Assembly (NCBI GenBank): GCA_041640715.1
Contig: JBEPZU010000006.1
Location: 5,465-69,464, forward strand
DNA from: DSFO01 sp041640715
Lineage (GTDB): Archaea; Thermoproteota; Thermoprotei; Gearchaeales; Gearchaeaceae
DNA: 64,000 bases
Reading direction: 5' to 3'
Shown one piece after another: positions 1 through 8,860 of this stretch. The notes below the pieces were generated by a model that was given only the letters and a program-made list of their open reading frames with translations, searched no databases and had not been told where the DNA came from. The position numbers were made by a program, and so were the translations under genes. Every line of letters starts with the position of its first letter. Position 1 is the first letter of the stretch.

Positions 1-375
1 CTACTCTTTAGTATGGGGATTTTACCAGCAAGTCTAGATAAACTCGCGTCATCGATAAACACTGCTCTTCTAATTAGATACTTCATCTTAATACTAGTAC
101 TCTTTTTAAGCGCCAAAATAACTCGTTTTTGGTGCAGATATGTTTGTCCGATGGGGGCTTTAAACGCGATATTCTCAAATAAGAGCTTGCTAGGGATTTA
201 CAGAAACATAGGAAAGTGTGATGAATGCGGACTTTGCAATAAAATATGTCCAACTCAAATAGATGTGGTTAACGCAAAACTTGGCAGAATAGACAGTAAG
301 GAATGTATAATGTGTTTAGAATGCGTTGCAGCCTGTCATACAAAAGCAATTTCAATAACATTCATTAAGAGATAA
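1..375 (+). CDS. NapH/Fer4_5-type membrane ferredoxin, 5' end outside window
   Basis: The frame is open to the first base of the window, so this is the C-terminal part of a longer protein; the ATG at 13 is probably internal. It shows one hydrophobic segment, then a C-x3-CP motif (CRYVCP) typical of NapH/YccM-like Fer4_5 proteins, followed by two classical [4Fe-4S] motifs, CDECGLCNKICP and CIMCLECVAACH. This family passes electrons between membrane quinol or enzyme partners and periplasmic or cytoplasmic acceptors; the partner here is not visible. The 3' end overlaps the convergent downstream gene by 11 nt. The ferredoxin assignment is firm, the physiological role is unknown. Confidence 0.85.
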   Translation, partial: LLFSMGILPASLDKLASSINTALLIRYFILILVLFLSAKITRFWCRYVCPMGALNAIFSNKSLLGIYRNIGKCDECGLCNKICPTQIDVVNAKLGRIDSKECIMCLECVAACHTKAISITFIKR

Positions 376-3064
376 AAGTTCTTTTAAAAGTAGCATACAT
401 TAGTACTACTGCTAAGAAAACTATAACCAACGCTATCGCTATTATAGGTTGAGATTTATCTCTCAATTCGTATAAAGTTTTAATTACCAAATCATCAGTA
501 GGCTCAAGGAAAATCTTCAAAGGATTGCGATTTATTATCGCAGTGGACTTCTCGATTTTATCATCTACAATGAAACCTCTAAAGATAAGCTCTTTGTTTT
601 CGTTTATTCTGAAAATCTCAGGAGCTAAAATATTATAAGAAACTTTATCGGAAATCCAAATAGAAATTTTAATACCTATATCTTTGCCTAATTCCATTAC
701 GTTATGGGCTGTTTCGTTCACATAAATATAGGCTATGTTTCTATCTTGGACAATGATCGTGAGAGTGGTTAATTTCTCTAATGCATAAACTAAAGTAATT
801 TTATTTATGCTTTTAGTTACTGAAGCTATAACTTTTTCATCATCCTCAATTACATTATCAATGCCGTCATAAGATACCAGTCTAAGTCTTTCATGATCGT
901 TTATATAGACAATTTTATTTATTAAAAGAGTATAATTAATTGGTTCAAAAGACCAACCTTCAAATAAAGTATGATTTGTTATACTATAAACAGCACCTCT
1001 ATAATAAGTTACATTTGAGATTTCTATTAGATAAAATCTTTGAACTTCAAAGACAAGAGTTAAATTATAAATTTCTTTGTCGACAACGATGGTTATATTT
1101 GTGCTATTAGAAGTATAATCTCCATACCATCCTTTGAAAACGAGTTTTAGAGTATCATTGATGGTTATCACTGTATTGAGGATACTAAAGGAAATAGTAC
1201 TGTTGGGTTTTATAATCCAGACTAAGGGAGTGTCAGTTTGAAGAGAGGAATTAAGGTTTTTCATGATCTCATCCTTGAAATCTTTAGGAATCAAGTTAAG
1301 GATCAAAGTGCTATTCTTAGAAATTTCATAAAAGGCTACTAGATTCAAAAATTCTCCCGCCTTTAGTCTAATCTTCCTTTCATTATTCAAATCTCCATCG
1401 CTCCAACTTTTGAAAACAAGCACAATATTATCGGCTCTGATTAAAGGCTCAGCGTAAATTTCGAACGTAACATAATTATTTTGCCTCACGAAAATAGAAC
1501 GCTCCTTAGATGAAGTTCCGTTTATTTTAAGATCAGGTATGGCGCTAAAATTACCGTTCAAGATTTCGTAATCAAGGGATAATCTTGTTAAAAGGAAATA
1601 ATCGAAATAGGCTGTTATCTCACTTAAGCCCCATTGATGAATTTTCACCAAAGATTTGTTGTGCTCAGATTCAGCGACGTTTTCCCATCCGATGAATTTG
1701 AGTTTCAAAAAATCGTTTAATTCAATCTTATCTTGGATTTCTATTTTAAGAGAAGAATGAACGGGTATTAAATAGGTTAGTTTTAACTGAGAAGATTTTT
1801 GAATTGAATATTGAGTTCCGTTTACAACTACATTATACGTGAAATCTGATGGGATAGCTTTTACCACAAGCGTAGAAGGAGCTTTTATAGGCAGTAATTG
1901 AAGACCTTTGGTCAAAGTTACCACCAACTTCCCATCGCCAACGCTTATCCCAATTGGAGTACCTAGGTTTTTATCTAAAATGTAATAATCGAACAAATCA
2001 TGGGAAATATCGTAATATACAATAACATATTCATTGTTTAGTAAAGCTGAAAATATCAAAACATCACTCACTGAAATCATTTCAGAATTTACTAAGAGAA
2101 AACTTTTAGGCAATACCTTTTTAAAAGCCAATGAGCCATTGTTTATATCCAAACCGATTATAGCAGAATCCTCGGTAATGAAGAATAGTTTATCTTTATA
2201 GACTAAAACATTCGTAACTATTTTAGGCGTGTTCTTTTGCCATAGAATTGAGCCAGAAGAGGCGTCTAATGCATATATGTATTCTGCTGAAGAAACTAGA
2301 CCCCTAACTATCAATTTTGAATTATATAGCAGGGGTTCTTGAGAGAAAGCCAAACCTAAAGTTTTACTCCACTTACTGTTCAAGAGATTTCTTACCGCAC
2401 CGAAATTGGTTAGTACGAAAATCCCTTCTGTACTAACAGCAACGCCTGCTGTAGGGAATTCATACTGATTAAGAAGGTATATATTACTAACCCCTCCAGA
2501 ACAACTGAAGACATTAACAGAACCAGAAGGAGAAGAAGAACGAGTGACGTAAAATTTATCCTCATAAACATTTAGCGGATGCGTATAGATATTTATCGGG
2601 CCGTATTGAGATATCTTGGATAAAGATAAACCGTTTATTCTGAAAAATTGCACATAAGAATTGCCGTCCAACACGGCTATCGTATTACAAAAAGCTATTA
2701 AAGCAGGAGTTGAAGCCAAAGCTGAATTAGCTTGAGATAGATTTACTCGTGTATACTGAAAAGAAGAAAGGTCTACTGAGAATAAATTAACGGATTTGGT
2801 AACAAAAAAGGCAGTATTATTATATATCAAAGCCTTTGAAGCTATCACATCATCAAAAGAAGATAAGCTAAAAGAAATGGGTTTGGATATTTTACTATAA
2901 AACGGAGCTACAATGGGATTGTTTAAAGATGAGTTGTATTTAGAATGCCAAAATGGCTTCGCAGAAGATTGTGGTGCTGCAGCGCTTATGCTAGGTAACT
3001 CATAGGACTGTACTAAATTAAATACTAAGATGAATAGAATAAAATAGCACGCTAATGTGTTCAT
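365..3064 (-). CDS. Large surface protein: signal peptide, beta-propeller-like half, GW-type repeats, C-terminal anchor
   Basis: This 899-aa protein starts with a hydrophobic signal peptide ending near residue 20 and ends with one transmembrane helix (about 868-890) and a short basic tail, so most of it lies outside the cell. The first ~400 residues have recurring short strands with aromatic/Gly pairs (for example YALDASSGSILWQK), resembling PQQ-like or quinoprotein beta-propeller blades. The second half carries about four degenerate repeats built around FIGW, FKSWSDGD, FKGWYGDY and FEGW, resembling divergent InlB B-repeats. Many N-x-S/T sequons suggest N-glycosylation. No catalytic motif is seen. 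An adhesin, S-layer-associated or sensor role is possible but unproven. The gene ends convergently with the ferredoxin gene. Confidence 0.8.
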   Translation of the reverse strand: MNTLACYFILFILVFNLVQSYELPSISAAAPQSSAKPFWHSKYNSSLNNPIVAPFYSKISKPISFSLSSFDDVIASKALIYNNTAFFVTKSVNLFSVDLSSFQYTRVNLSQANSALASTPALIAFCNTIAVLDGNSYVQFFRINGLSLSKISQYGPINIYTHPLNVYEDKFYVTRSSSPSGSVNVFSCSGGVSNIYLLNQYEFPTAGVAVSTEGIFVLTNFGAVRNLLNSKWSKTLGLAFSQEPLLYNSKLIVRGLVSSAEYIYALDASSGSILWQKNTPKIVTNVLVYKDKLFFITEDSAIIGLDINNGSLAFKKVLPKSFLLVNSEMISVSDVLIFSALLNNEYVIVYYDISHDLFDYYILDKNLGTPIGISVGDGKLVVTLTKGLQLLPIKAPSTLVVKAIPSDFTYNVVVNGTQYSIQKSSQLKLTYLIPVHSSLKIEIQDKIELNDFLKLKFIGWENVAESEHNKSLVKIHQWGLSEITAYFDYFLLTRLSLDYEILNGNFSAIPDLKINGTSSKERSIFVRQNNYVTFEIYAEPLIRADNIVLVFKSWSDGDLNNERKIRLKAGEFLNLVAFYEISKNSTLILNLIPKDFKDEIMKNLNSSLQTDTPLVWIIKPNSTISFSILNTVITINDTLKLVFKGWYGDYTSNSTNITIVVDKEIYNLTLVFEVQRFYLIEISNVTYYRGAVYSITNHTLFEGWSFEPINYTLLINKIVYINDHERLRLVSYDGIDNVIEDDEKVIASVTKSINKITLVYALEKLTTLTIIVQDRNIAYIYVNETAHNVMELGKDIGIKISIWISDKVSYNILAPEIFRINENKELIFRGFIVDDKIEKSTAIINRNPLKIFLEPTDDLVIKTLYELRDKSQPIIAIALVIVFLAVVLMYATFKRTFIS

Positions 3065-3115
3065 AAGAAAATTGAACTTTAAATTTAATATCCTTATTTC
3101 AAAAATACCTAAGTA

Positions 3116-4441
3116 TTACCTTCGTAATATCTTGGATAAAACTTCCTCTATTATTTTTTCAAACACGTTCTCTCTGTCCCTCATGTAATAGCTTACCTTA
3201 ACTACCGGCTTATTGAGAGTCAAATATCTTGAGAGGTCCGATTGCGTGCCTAGAACTATTGAATCTGCAGGCAGTTTATTTAAAAATTCATTAAGCAGGT
3301 TTAATTGTTGCCTGCTATAACCTATGGTAGGAACAACTTTACCTATATGAGGATAAGCAGCATATATTTCGTTTTTATAAAAACCTTCGGCGAAATCTCT
3401 AGGGTCGATTATTTCCTTAGCACCATAAATTTGAGAGGCAATATAACCTGCAGCGTATTCCATATGCCCATGCGTTACTGTAGGACCATCCTCGACTACA
3501 ACTACCCTTTTACCCTTTATTAACTCAGGTTTATCGACTTCTAAAACGAAGTCCGCTTCTATTATTTTGGCTTTTTTACTAAGCTTTCTTACATTTTCCT
3601 TAGTTTTTTCTACATTTTCTCTAGGAGCTGTATTCACTTTGGTTATTACTACTAGGTCAGCTAATCTAACATTTATCTCGCCCGGATAAGAAATCTCATG
3701 ACCCAAACGGAAAGGATCTATAGCAGTTATCATGAAATCAGGCTTTACAAAGGGAAGATCATTATTACCTCCGTCCCATATTATTACCTCAGCCTCTTTC
3801 GTTGCGCGTTCAAAAACTTTCTCGTAATCTATTCCTTCATAACAAACAACACCTTCCCTTAGGAGAGGCTCAAACTCTTCCTTTTCTTCTATACTCAAAT
3901 TCATTTCGTCCAAATCTTGTATGCTGTTAAGTCTAACTACGATGCTCTTCTCCAAATCTCCGTATGCCATAGGGTGTCTAACCACAACGGTTTTTATTCC
4001 TTTATTACGGAGAATTTTGACCAAAGCCCTGGTGATCGTACTCTTACCAGCCCCGGTTCTTGAAGCTGTTACAGCTATGACTGGTTTATCTATTTTAATC
4101 ATCGTGGAGAAAGGAGAGATCAGTCTGAAATCTGCACCGTATGAAAGTACTAAACTTGCTTTTCTCATAACCTCATCGTAGAGCAAATCACTGTAAGCTA
4201 ATATGACTTCTTCGACCTTCAGTTCTTTTATTATTCTTTCTAATTCATCCTCACCATAGATGGGTATACCCTTAGGATAAAGTCTTCCTGCTAACGTAGG
4301 TGGATAAGTTCGATTTGCAATGCCAGGTATTTGGGAAGCTATGAAAGCTACGACCTCGTACTCTTCTCTATCCCTGAACAAAAGATTAAAGACATGAAAA
4401 TCTCTACCGCCTGCACCTATTATTGCTATGCGTTTAGCCAT
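3116..4441 (-). CDS. Cyclic 2,3-diphosphoglycerate synthetase-family GTPase (COG2403)
   Basis: This 441-aa protein has an N-terminal Rossmann-like segment (AIIGAGGRDFHVFN) and a central P-loop NTPase domain with Walker A motif SRTGAGKST near residue 130. Overall it matches the COG2403 family, whose characterised member makes cyclic 2,3-diphosphoglycerate in methanogens. In non-methanogens the substrate is unproven, so the name indicates family only. Its ATG overlaps the stop of the upstream cdc48 gene by one base (TAATG), so the two are almost certainly cotranscribed and translationally coupled. Family assignment is confident; reaction is inferred. Confidence 0.85.
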   Translation of the reverse strand: MAKRIAIIGAGGRDFHVFNLLFRDREEYEVVAFIASQIPGIANRTYPPTLAGRLYPKGIPIYGEDELERIIKELKVEEVILAYSDLLYDEVMRKASLVLSYGADFRLISPFSTMIKIDKPVIAVTASRTGAGKSTITRALVKILRNKGIKTVVVRHPMAYGDLEKSIVVRLNSIQDLDEMNLSIEEKEEFEPLLREGVVCYEGIDYEKVFERATKEAEVIIWDGGNNDLPFVKPDFMITAIDPFRLGHEISYPGEINVRLADLVVITKVNTAPRENVEKTKENVRKLSKKAKIIEADFVLEVDKPELIKGKRVVVVEDGPTVTHGHMEYAAGYIASQIYGAKEIIDPRDFAEGFYKNEIYAAYPHIGKVVPTIGYSRQQLNLLNEFLNKLPADSIVLGTQSDLSRYLTLNKPVVKVSYYMRDRENVFEKIIEEVLSKILRR

Positions 4442-6657
4442 TACATATAAATACCTAAAGGTTTAGTCTCCCTCCGAGCATGCGTTCTCTTGAAATTCCT
4501 ATACATTTCCTCATAACCCTTTATATCATCAGGCGAGAGAGATGGTCCTACTGTTTTGAGAGCCTGTTCAAAGTGCTCTTTCGTTACCTTCAGAGGTTTC
4601 AAGTTTTCTCTTATCGCTATCATACCAGCTTCCCTGCAAAGAGCTTCGAGATCAGCTCCCGTATAACCCTCTGTTCTTGCAGCTATATCATTCAAATCTA
4701 CGTTACTATCTAAGGGCATTTTCCTAGTGTGTATTTTAAGTATACTAACTCTAGCAGAAAGATCTGGAGGAGGAACATAAATTATTGAATCGAATCTACC
4801 GGGTCTTAGGAGTGCTGGATCTATGATGTCTATTCTGTTGGTCGCTGCTATAACTACTACATTCTTTAAAGTTTGAATCCCATCCATCTCTGTTAAAAGC
4901 TGGTTCACCATTCTTTCTGTAACACCAGAATCCCCGAATCTCATTCCTCTAGCAGGAGCTATAGCGTCTATTTCATCAAAGAACACTACACAAGGAGCTG
5001 CTTGTCTGGCCTTCTTAAAGACCTCTCTTATCCCCCTTTCGGATTCTCCTACCCACTTGCTTAATAATTCAGGTCCTCTTACAGCTATGAAATTAGCTTC
5101 GCTTTCTGTGGCTACAGCCTTAGCTAATAAAGTTTTACCTGTTCCTGGAGGACCGAATAACAATATTCCTTTAGTAGGCCTTATTCCTGCCATCTCGAAT
5201 ATTTCGGGATTTCTGAAAGGAAGCTCTACTGCCTCTCTTAGTATCTGCTTAACTTGTTCCAATCCTCCTATGTCTTCCCATTTCACATCTGGAACCTCTA
5301 CTAATACTTCTCTTAGTATTGAAGGCTGAACATCTCTTAAAGCCATCTCGAAATCTTCCCTAGTAACTTTCAGATTTTGAAGGATTTCAGGAGAAATTAT
5401 GCCCTTTTCAATATCTATCTTAGGAATAAAACGTCTCAAAGTATGCATAGCGGCCTCTCTTACTAAGGCAGCTATATCAGCGCCGCTAAATCCATGGGTT
5501 ATTTGAGCGAGTTCATCGAGATTGACGTTTGAATCCAAGGGCATATGTCTTGTGTGAACCATTAGTATTTCTTTCCTAGCCTTCTTATCAGGCATCCCTA
5601 TTATTATTTCTCTATCAAATCTACCTGGTCTCCTTAAAGCTGGATCTACTGCTTCAGGCCTGTTCGTAGCTCCAATGACTATTACATTTCCTCTACCTTT
5701 CATTCCGTCCATCAAAGTTAGTAATTGAGAAACAACTCTCTTCTCTACCTCACCAACCACTTCGCCTCTAGGAGGTGCTATAGCGTCTATTTCATCTATA
5801 AATATTATCGCAGGAGCATTCTGCTCAGCCTCTTTAAATACCTCTCTCAATCTAGCCTCAGATTCTCCATAAAACTTGCTCATGATCTCAGGACCGTTTA
5901 TGATTAGGAAATAAGCACCACTTTCTCCAGCTACAGCCTTAGCTAATAAAGTTTTACCTGTTCCTGGAGGACCGATTAAAAGTACACCTTTAGGAGGATC
6001 TATACCTAATCGCTTGAATAATTCAGGATGTTTCAAAGGTAATTCTACGATCTCTCTTATTTTGGCTTTCGCTTCCTCAAGATCGCCTATATCTTCGAAA
6101 GTAACAGAAGGTCCTGCTACGATTTCTTCTTTAACAGGTTCTTCTCTTATAGTTATTTCGGTTTGATCATTGACTAGTCCTGCAGGACCGGGGGTTACTG
6201 AGACAACTGCAAAGCTAAAAACATTGCCCAGGCCTATCGAAATACTTATCACATCTCCTTTTGTGACGGGTCTTGGATTGTAGAAATAATGATGTCTAAG
6301 TCTACTCTTTGCATAATGCAGAATATCACTAGGTAATGGTTGTGCCACGGGAGCTAAAACCACTTTGGTTGCAGGCTTTAATTTAGCAGGTCTTACAGTT
6401 ACGATATCACCTAAACTAACTTTTGCGTTTTTTCTTATAGTGCTATCCATTCTTATTATACTACGATCGTACTCATGCCTTAGAGGATAAACCAAAGCAT
6501 ATGTAGTCTTTTTACCAATGATCTCTACCAAATCACCAGTAACTAAGCCTAGCTCATTCATGACTTCTCTGCTTATAGAGACATAGGCAGTTCCTACTTT
6601 ATCTGGTTCGGCATCCATAACAGTTAGTTCAACACTAGGAATTTCAGAGTAAGCCAT
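4441..6657 (-). CDS. cdc48: Cdc48/VAT-type AAA ATPase with C-terminal HbYX-like end
   Basis: This 738-aa protein has the full archaeal Cdc48/p97 layout: an N-terminal double-psi-barrel domain (about 1-185), then two AAA modules, each with Walker A GPPGTGKT and a Walker B ending FIDEIDAIAPP or FFDEIDAIAPA. The family forms hexamers that unfold proteins and can feed the archaeal 20S proteasome. The last three residues are Ile-Tyr-Met, fitting the hydrophobic-Tyr-X motif by which proteasomal ATPases dock on the 20S particle. The gene starts its own transcription unit and continues into the COG2403 gene. Function is well established for the family; the proteasome link for this protein is inferred from its last residues. 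Confidence 0.97.
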   Translation of the reverse strand: MAYSEIPSVELTVMDAEPDKVGTAYVSISREVMNELGLVTGDLVEIIGKKTTYALVYPLRHEYDRSIIRMDSTIRKNAKVSLGDIVTVRPAKLKPATKVVLAPVAQPLPSDILHYAKSRLRHHYFYNPRPVTKGDVISISIGLGNVFSFAVVSVTPGPAGLVNDQTEITIREEPVKEEIVAGPSVTFEDIGDLEEAKAKIREIVELPLKHPELFKRLGIDPPKGVLLIGPPGTGKTLLAKAVAGESGAYFLIINGPEIMSKFYGESEARLREVFKEAEQNAPAIIFIDEIDAIAPPRGEVVGEVEKRVVSQLLTLMDGMKGRGNVIVIGATNRPEAVDPALRRPGRFDREIIIGMPDKKARKEILMVHTRHMPLDSNVNLDELAQITHGFSGADIAALVREAAMHTLRRFIPKIDIEKGIISPEILQNLKVTREDFEMALRDVQPSILREVLVEVPDVKWEDIGGLEQVKQILREAVELPFRNPEIFEMAGIRPTKGILLFGPPGTGKTLLAKAVATESEANFIAVRGPELLSKWVGESERGIREVFKKARQAAPCVVFFDEIDAIAPARGMRFGDSGVTERMVNQLLTEMDGIQTLKNVVVIAATNRIDIIDPALLRPGRFDSIIYVPPPDLSARVSILKIHTRKMPLDSNVDLNDIAARTEGYTGADLEALCREAGMIAIRENLKPLKVTKEHFEQALKTVGPSLSPDDIKGYEEMYRNFKRTHARRETKPLGIYM

Positions 6658-6861
6658 GCTACTATAATTTATCTTATATTATTTATAAAAGTTGATCTTC
6701 GCACACTTAAGCTCAAATTTGGTAAAGATTAGCTTAAGTATAAATTTTGTAGGATTGCATCTATGAGCATGCCATTATGCTAATTAAGTCTTCCCATCAA
6801 AAGACTATAAACAACAATTGCGGATATGAAATTTTTAAGCAATTAGATAAGTTAATTCAAT
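6658..6861. promoter_or_regulatory. Divergent intergenic region between cdc48 and an XRE-CBS gene
   Basis: This 204-bp gap separates two divergent starts. On the plus strand a TATA-like tract (AATTTTTAAG, about 6831-6840) lies about 26 nt before the ATG at 6862, predicting a leaderless mRNA. Two similar blocks, CTTAAGCTCAAATTT (about 6707-6721) and CTTAAGTATAAATTT (about 6733-6747), form an imperfect direct repeat. AGCAT/ATGCT (6766-6770 and 6777-6781) forms a short inverted repeat. These could be operators, but that is only a suggestion. Confidence 0.45.
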
Positions 6862-7422
6862 ATGCAACTCATCATAGATCCAGGGGATTTGGAAAAGTTA
6901 AGAAAAAAAGCTAATCTAACACAGAAAGAATTAGCTAAACTTTGCAAGGTGAGTCAATCATTCATAGCAAAATTAGAGAGAGGAAATATAGACCCTACCT
7001 ATAGCAAAATTAAAACTATTTCTGAACACTTATTGCCTAGAGTCTTCAAGAACTCAAAGAGCATAAGCGAGATTATGACGAGAAACATAATCTTCGCAAG
7101 AAAAGACGAAAAAATAAAGGACGTAGCTAAAAAAATGGCAGAAAATGGGATATCTCAACTACCCGTAATTGATAACGGGAAAGTGATAGGTAGTATAACT
7201 GAACAAGCTACAATTGAAAAATTATCTAAGGAACTTGATGAAAACGCAATTATGAATGAGAAAGTTGAAAATATAATGGAACCTCCTTTTCCTATAATGC
7301 CTGAAAATACTCCTTTAGAGCTACTTTTATATTTACTATCCTATTATCAGGCAGTGCTTGTATCCTCGCGAGGTCAAATAAGCGGAATAATAACGAAGTC
7401 AGATATTTTGAAACGTTTTTAA
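6862..7422 (+). CDS. XRE-type HTH regulator with two CBS domains
   Basis: This 186-aa protein has an N-terminal Cro/C1-type helix-turn-helix (about residues 8-55; LTQKELAKLCKVSQSFIAKL) and two CBS domains (about 65-120 and 130-185; for example MAENGISQLPVIDNGKVIGS). CBS pairs bind adenosine-containing ligands such as AMP, ATP or SAM, so this is probably a ligand-responsive transcription factor. It sits between cdc48 and the SAM synthetase gene, and SAM or an adenine nucleotide would be a plausible ligand, but that is inference. The archaeal XRE-CBS architecture is known and the assignment is firm. Confidence 0.9.
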   Translation: MQLIIDPGDLEKLRKKANLTQKELAKLCKVSQSFIAKLERGNIDPTYSKIKTISEHLLPRVFKNSKSISEIMTRNIIFARKDEKIKDVAKKMAENGISQLPVIDNGKVIGSITEQATIEKLSKELDENAIMNEKVENIMEPPFPIMPENTPLELLLYLLSYYQAVLVSSRGQISGIITKSDILKRF

Positions 7423-7456
7423 AAATATTCGTAAAAAGAAAAAAAATTCCTAAAGT

Positions 7457-7467
7457 TTTTATTTAAG
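7457..7467 (+). promoter_or_regulatory. TATA-like box of the SAM synthetase gene
   Basis: TTTTTATTTAA is centred about 26 nt before the ATG at 7488, the usual archaeal spacing from TATA box to transcription start. The mRNA is therefore expected to be leaderless. No Shine-Dalgarno sequence precedes the ATG, which supports this. Confidence 0.55.
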
Positions 7468-7487
7468 GATAAGAAAAAGTTAAAAAA

Positions 7488-8678
7488 ATGAATATATCTA
7501 TTGCATTTCTAAATCAAAGAACTATACCTGAGCTACCATTTGAATTTGTTGAAAGAAAAGGCAAAGGCCACCCTGATTCAATATGCGATATGGCTGCCGA
7601 AGAGGCTAGTATAGAAATTTCTAAGTATTTCCTTAACAGATATAATAGAATTTTGCATCACAATGTAGATAAGGCAGTATTGGCTGGAGGACAAGCGAGA
7701 GTTGAATTTGGAGGAGGAGAATTGATAACCCCAATCTATTTACTTTTAGTAGGAAGAGCCACCAGATTTGTAAATAATAATGAAGTTCCTGTAGATGAAA
7801 TAGCGAAAAACGCAATAAAGAATATGATAAGAAGAGAGATGAAATTTCTCGATCCTGATAAACATATGATAATAGACACAAAAATTAGAGGAGGCAGTAT
7901 CGATTTGGTCAAGAATTTCGAAAAAAGTAAAGATATACCATTAGCTAACGACACGAGTTTCGGCGTGGGTTTTGCTCCCTTCTCTCAAACGGAGCTTACA
8001 ACTTTAAATATAGAAAGGCATCTAAATAATGAAAAAATAAAAAAAGAATATCAAATGATTGGAGAAGATATAAAAGTAATGAGTATAAGGAATGAAGATA
8101 AAGTTAAAATAATTGTTGCTTGTGCTTTTATATCAAAATTTATAAATAACGAAAAAGAATACGACAATATTAAGAACGCTATTAAAAAAGAAGTTGAGTA
8201 TGTAGTGGATACTTATCTTAAATATAAGAATTATGAAATAGTTATAAACGCCGCTGATGATTACCAGCGAAGCATCTATTATCTAACCGTTACAGGTACT
8301 AGCGCTGAACATGGAGACGATGGCCAAGTGGGAAGAGGCAATAGAGTTACGGGATTAATAACGCCTTTTAGGGCAATGACCTTAGAGGCTACAGCCGGTA
8401 AGAATCCCATATCGCATACTGGAAAACTGTATTCCATTATAGCCCAAAAGATTTCTGAAAAAATTGTAAGCGAATGCGAAAACGCAAAAGAAGTTTATTG
8501 TTACATGGTTAGTAGCATAGGACATCCCATCACAGAACCAAAAGCAGTAGGAATAAAAATTATACCCGATAAAAAAGGACCCGATGAAGGTACCATAGAA
8601 TCAATAGTTAAGGAGGAGTTAAGCTATGCGCCTTATATTTGGAAAGACATCCTAAACAAAAATATAAGGTTATTCTAA
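7488..8678 (+). CDS. mat: Archaeal S-adenosylmethionine synthetase
   Basis: This 396-aa protein is a full-length member of the archaeal methionine adenosyltransferase family (COG1812), distinct from bacterial MetK. It makes SAM from methionine and ATP in the cytoplasm. Recognisable conserved stretches include ERKGKGHPDSICD near the N-terminus, GGGELITPIYLL, and the later GTSAEHGDDGQVGRGNR and GKNPISHTGK segments. Length is normal for the family. It is preceded by a TATA-like box at leaderless spacing and appears monocistronic. Confidence 0.97.
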   Translation: MNISIAFLNQRTIPELPFEFVERKGKGHPDSICDMAAEEASIEISKYFLNRYNRILHHNVDKAVLAGGQARVEFGGGELITPIYLLLVGRATRFVNNNEVPVDEIAKNAIKNMIRREMKFLDPDKHMIIDTKIRGGSIDLVKNFEKSKDIPLANDTSFGVGFAPFSQTELTTLNIERHLNNEKIKKEYQMIGEDIKVMSIRNEDKVKIIVACAFISKFINNEKEYDNIKNAIKKEVEYVVDTYLKYKNYEIVINAADDYQRSIYYLTVTGTSAEHGDDGQVGRGNRVTGLITPFRAMTLEATAGKNPISHTGKLYSIIAQKISEKIVSECENAKEVYCYMVSSIGHPITEPKAVGIKIIPDKKGPDEGTIESIVKEELSYAPYIWKDILNKNIRLF

Positions 8679-8860
8679 AAGGAAGATATTTTTAATTATA
8701 TATTTCTTTGTTTTCTTTGATTGAATAACCAGCTCAGATACTATAAGTCTAGTGATTTCTTGGCTAAAGTACACCTGCTTTTCTCTAGCTAGTCATTGGT
8801 ACAGAACAATCCTCTTCAATTTTCCTTATAATATATTAGCCTTTAAGATATAATAAAAAC
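8679..8860. other. 182-bp gap after mat; no gene supported
   Basis: No convincing ORF or structured RNA was found here. The perfect 8-nt inverted repeat GGTTATTC (8668-8675) / GAATAACC (8723-8730) flanks the mat stop codon and a T-rich stretch, and could take part in 3'-end formation. An AT-rich tract just before the ATG at 8861 may be the promoter of the next operon. Confidence 0.3.

Noticed and set aside
5057..5329. Open frames antisense to cdc48, carB, gdhA and other conserved genes
   Set aside because: They are shadows of strongly conserved genes, with no promoter and no recognisable product.
7423..7487. SAM riboswitch before mat
   Set aside because: The mRNA appears leaderless from the TATA position, leaving no room for a riboswitch.
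8668..8730. 8-nt inverted repeat around the mat stop as a regulatory hairpin
   Set aside because: The arms are short and 47 nt apart; a chance match in AT-rich DNA is as likely.
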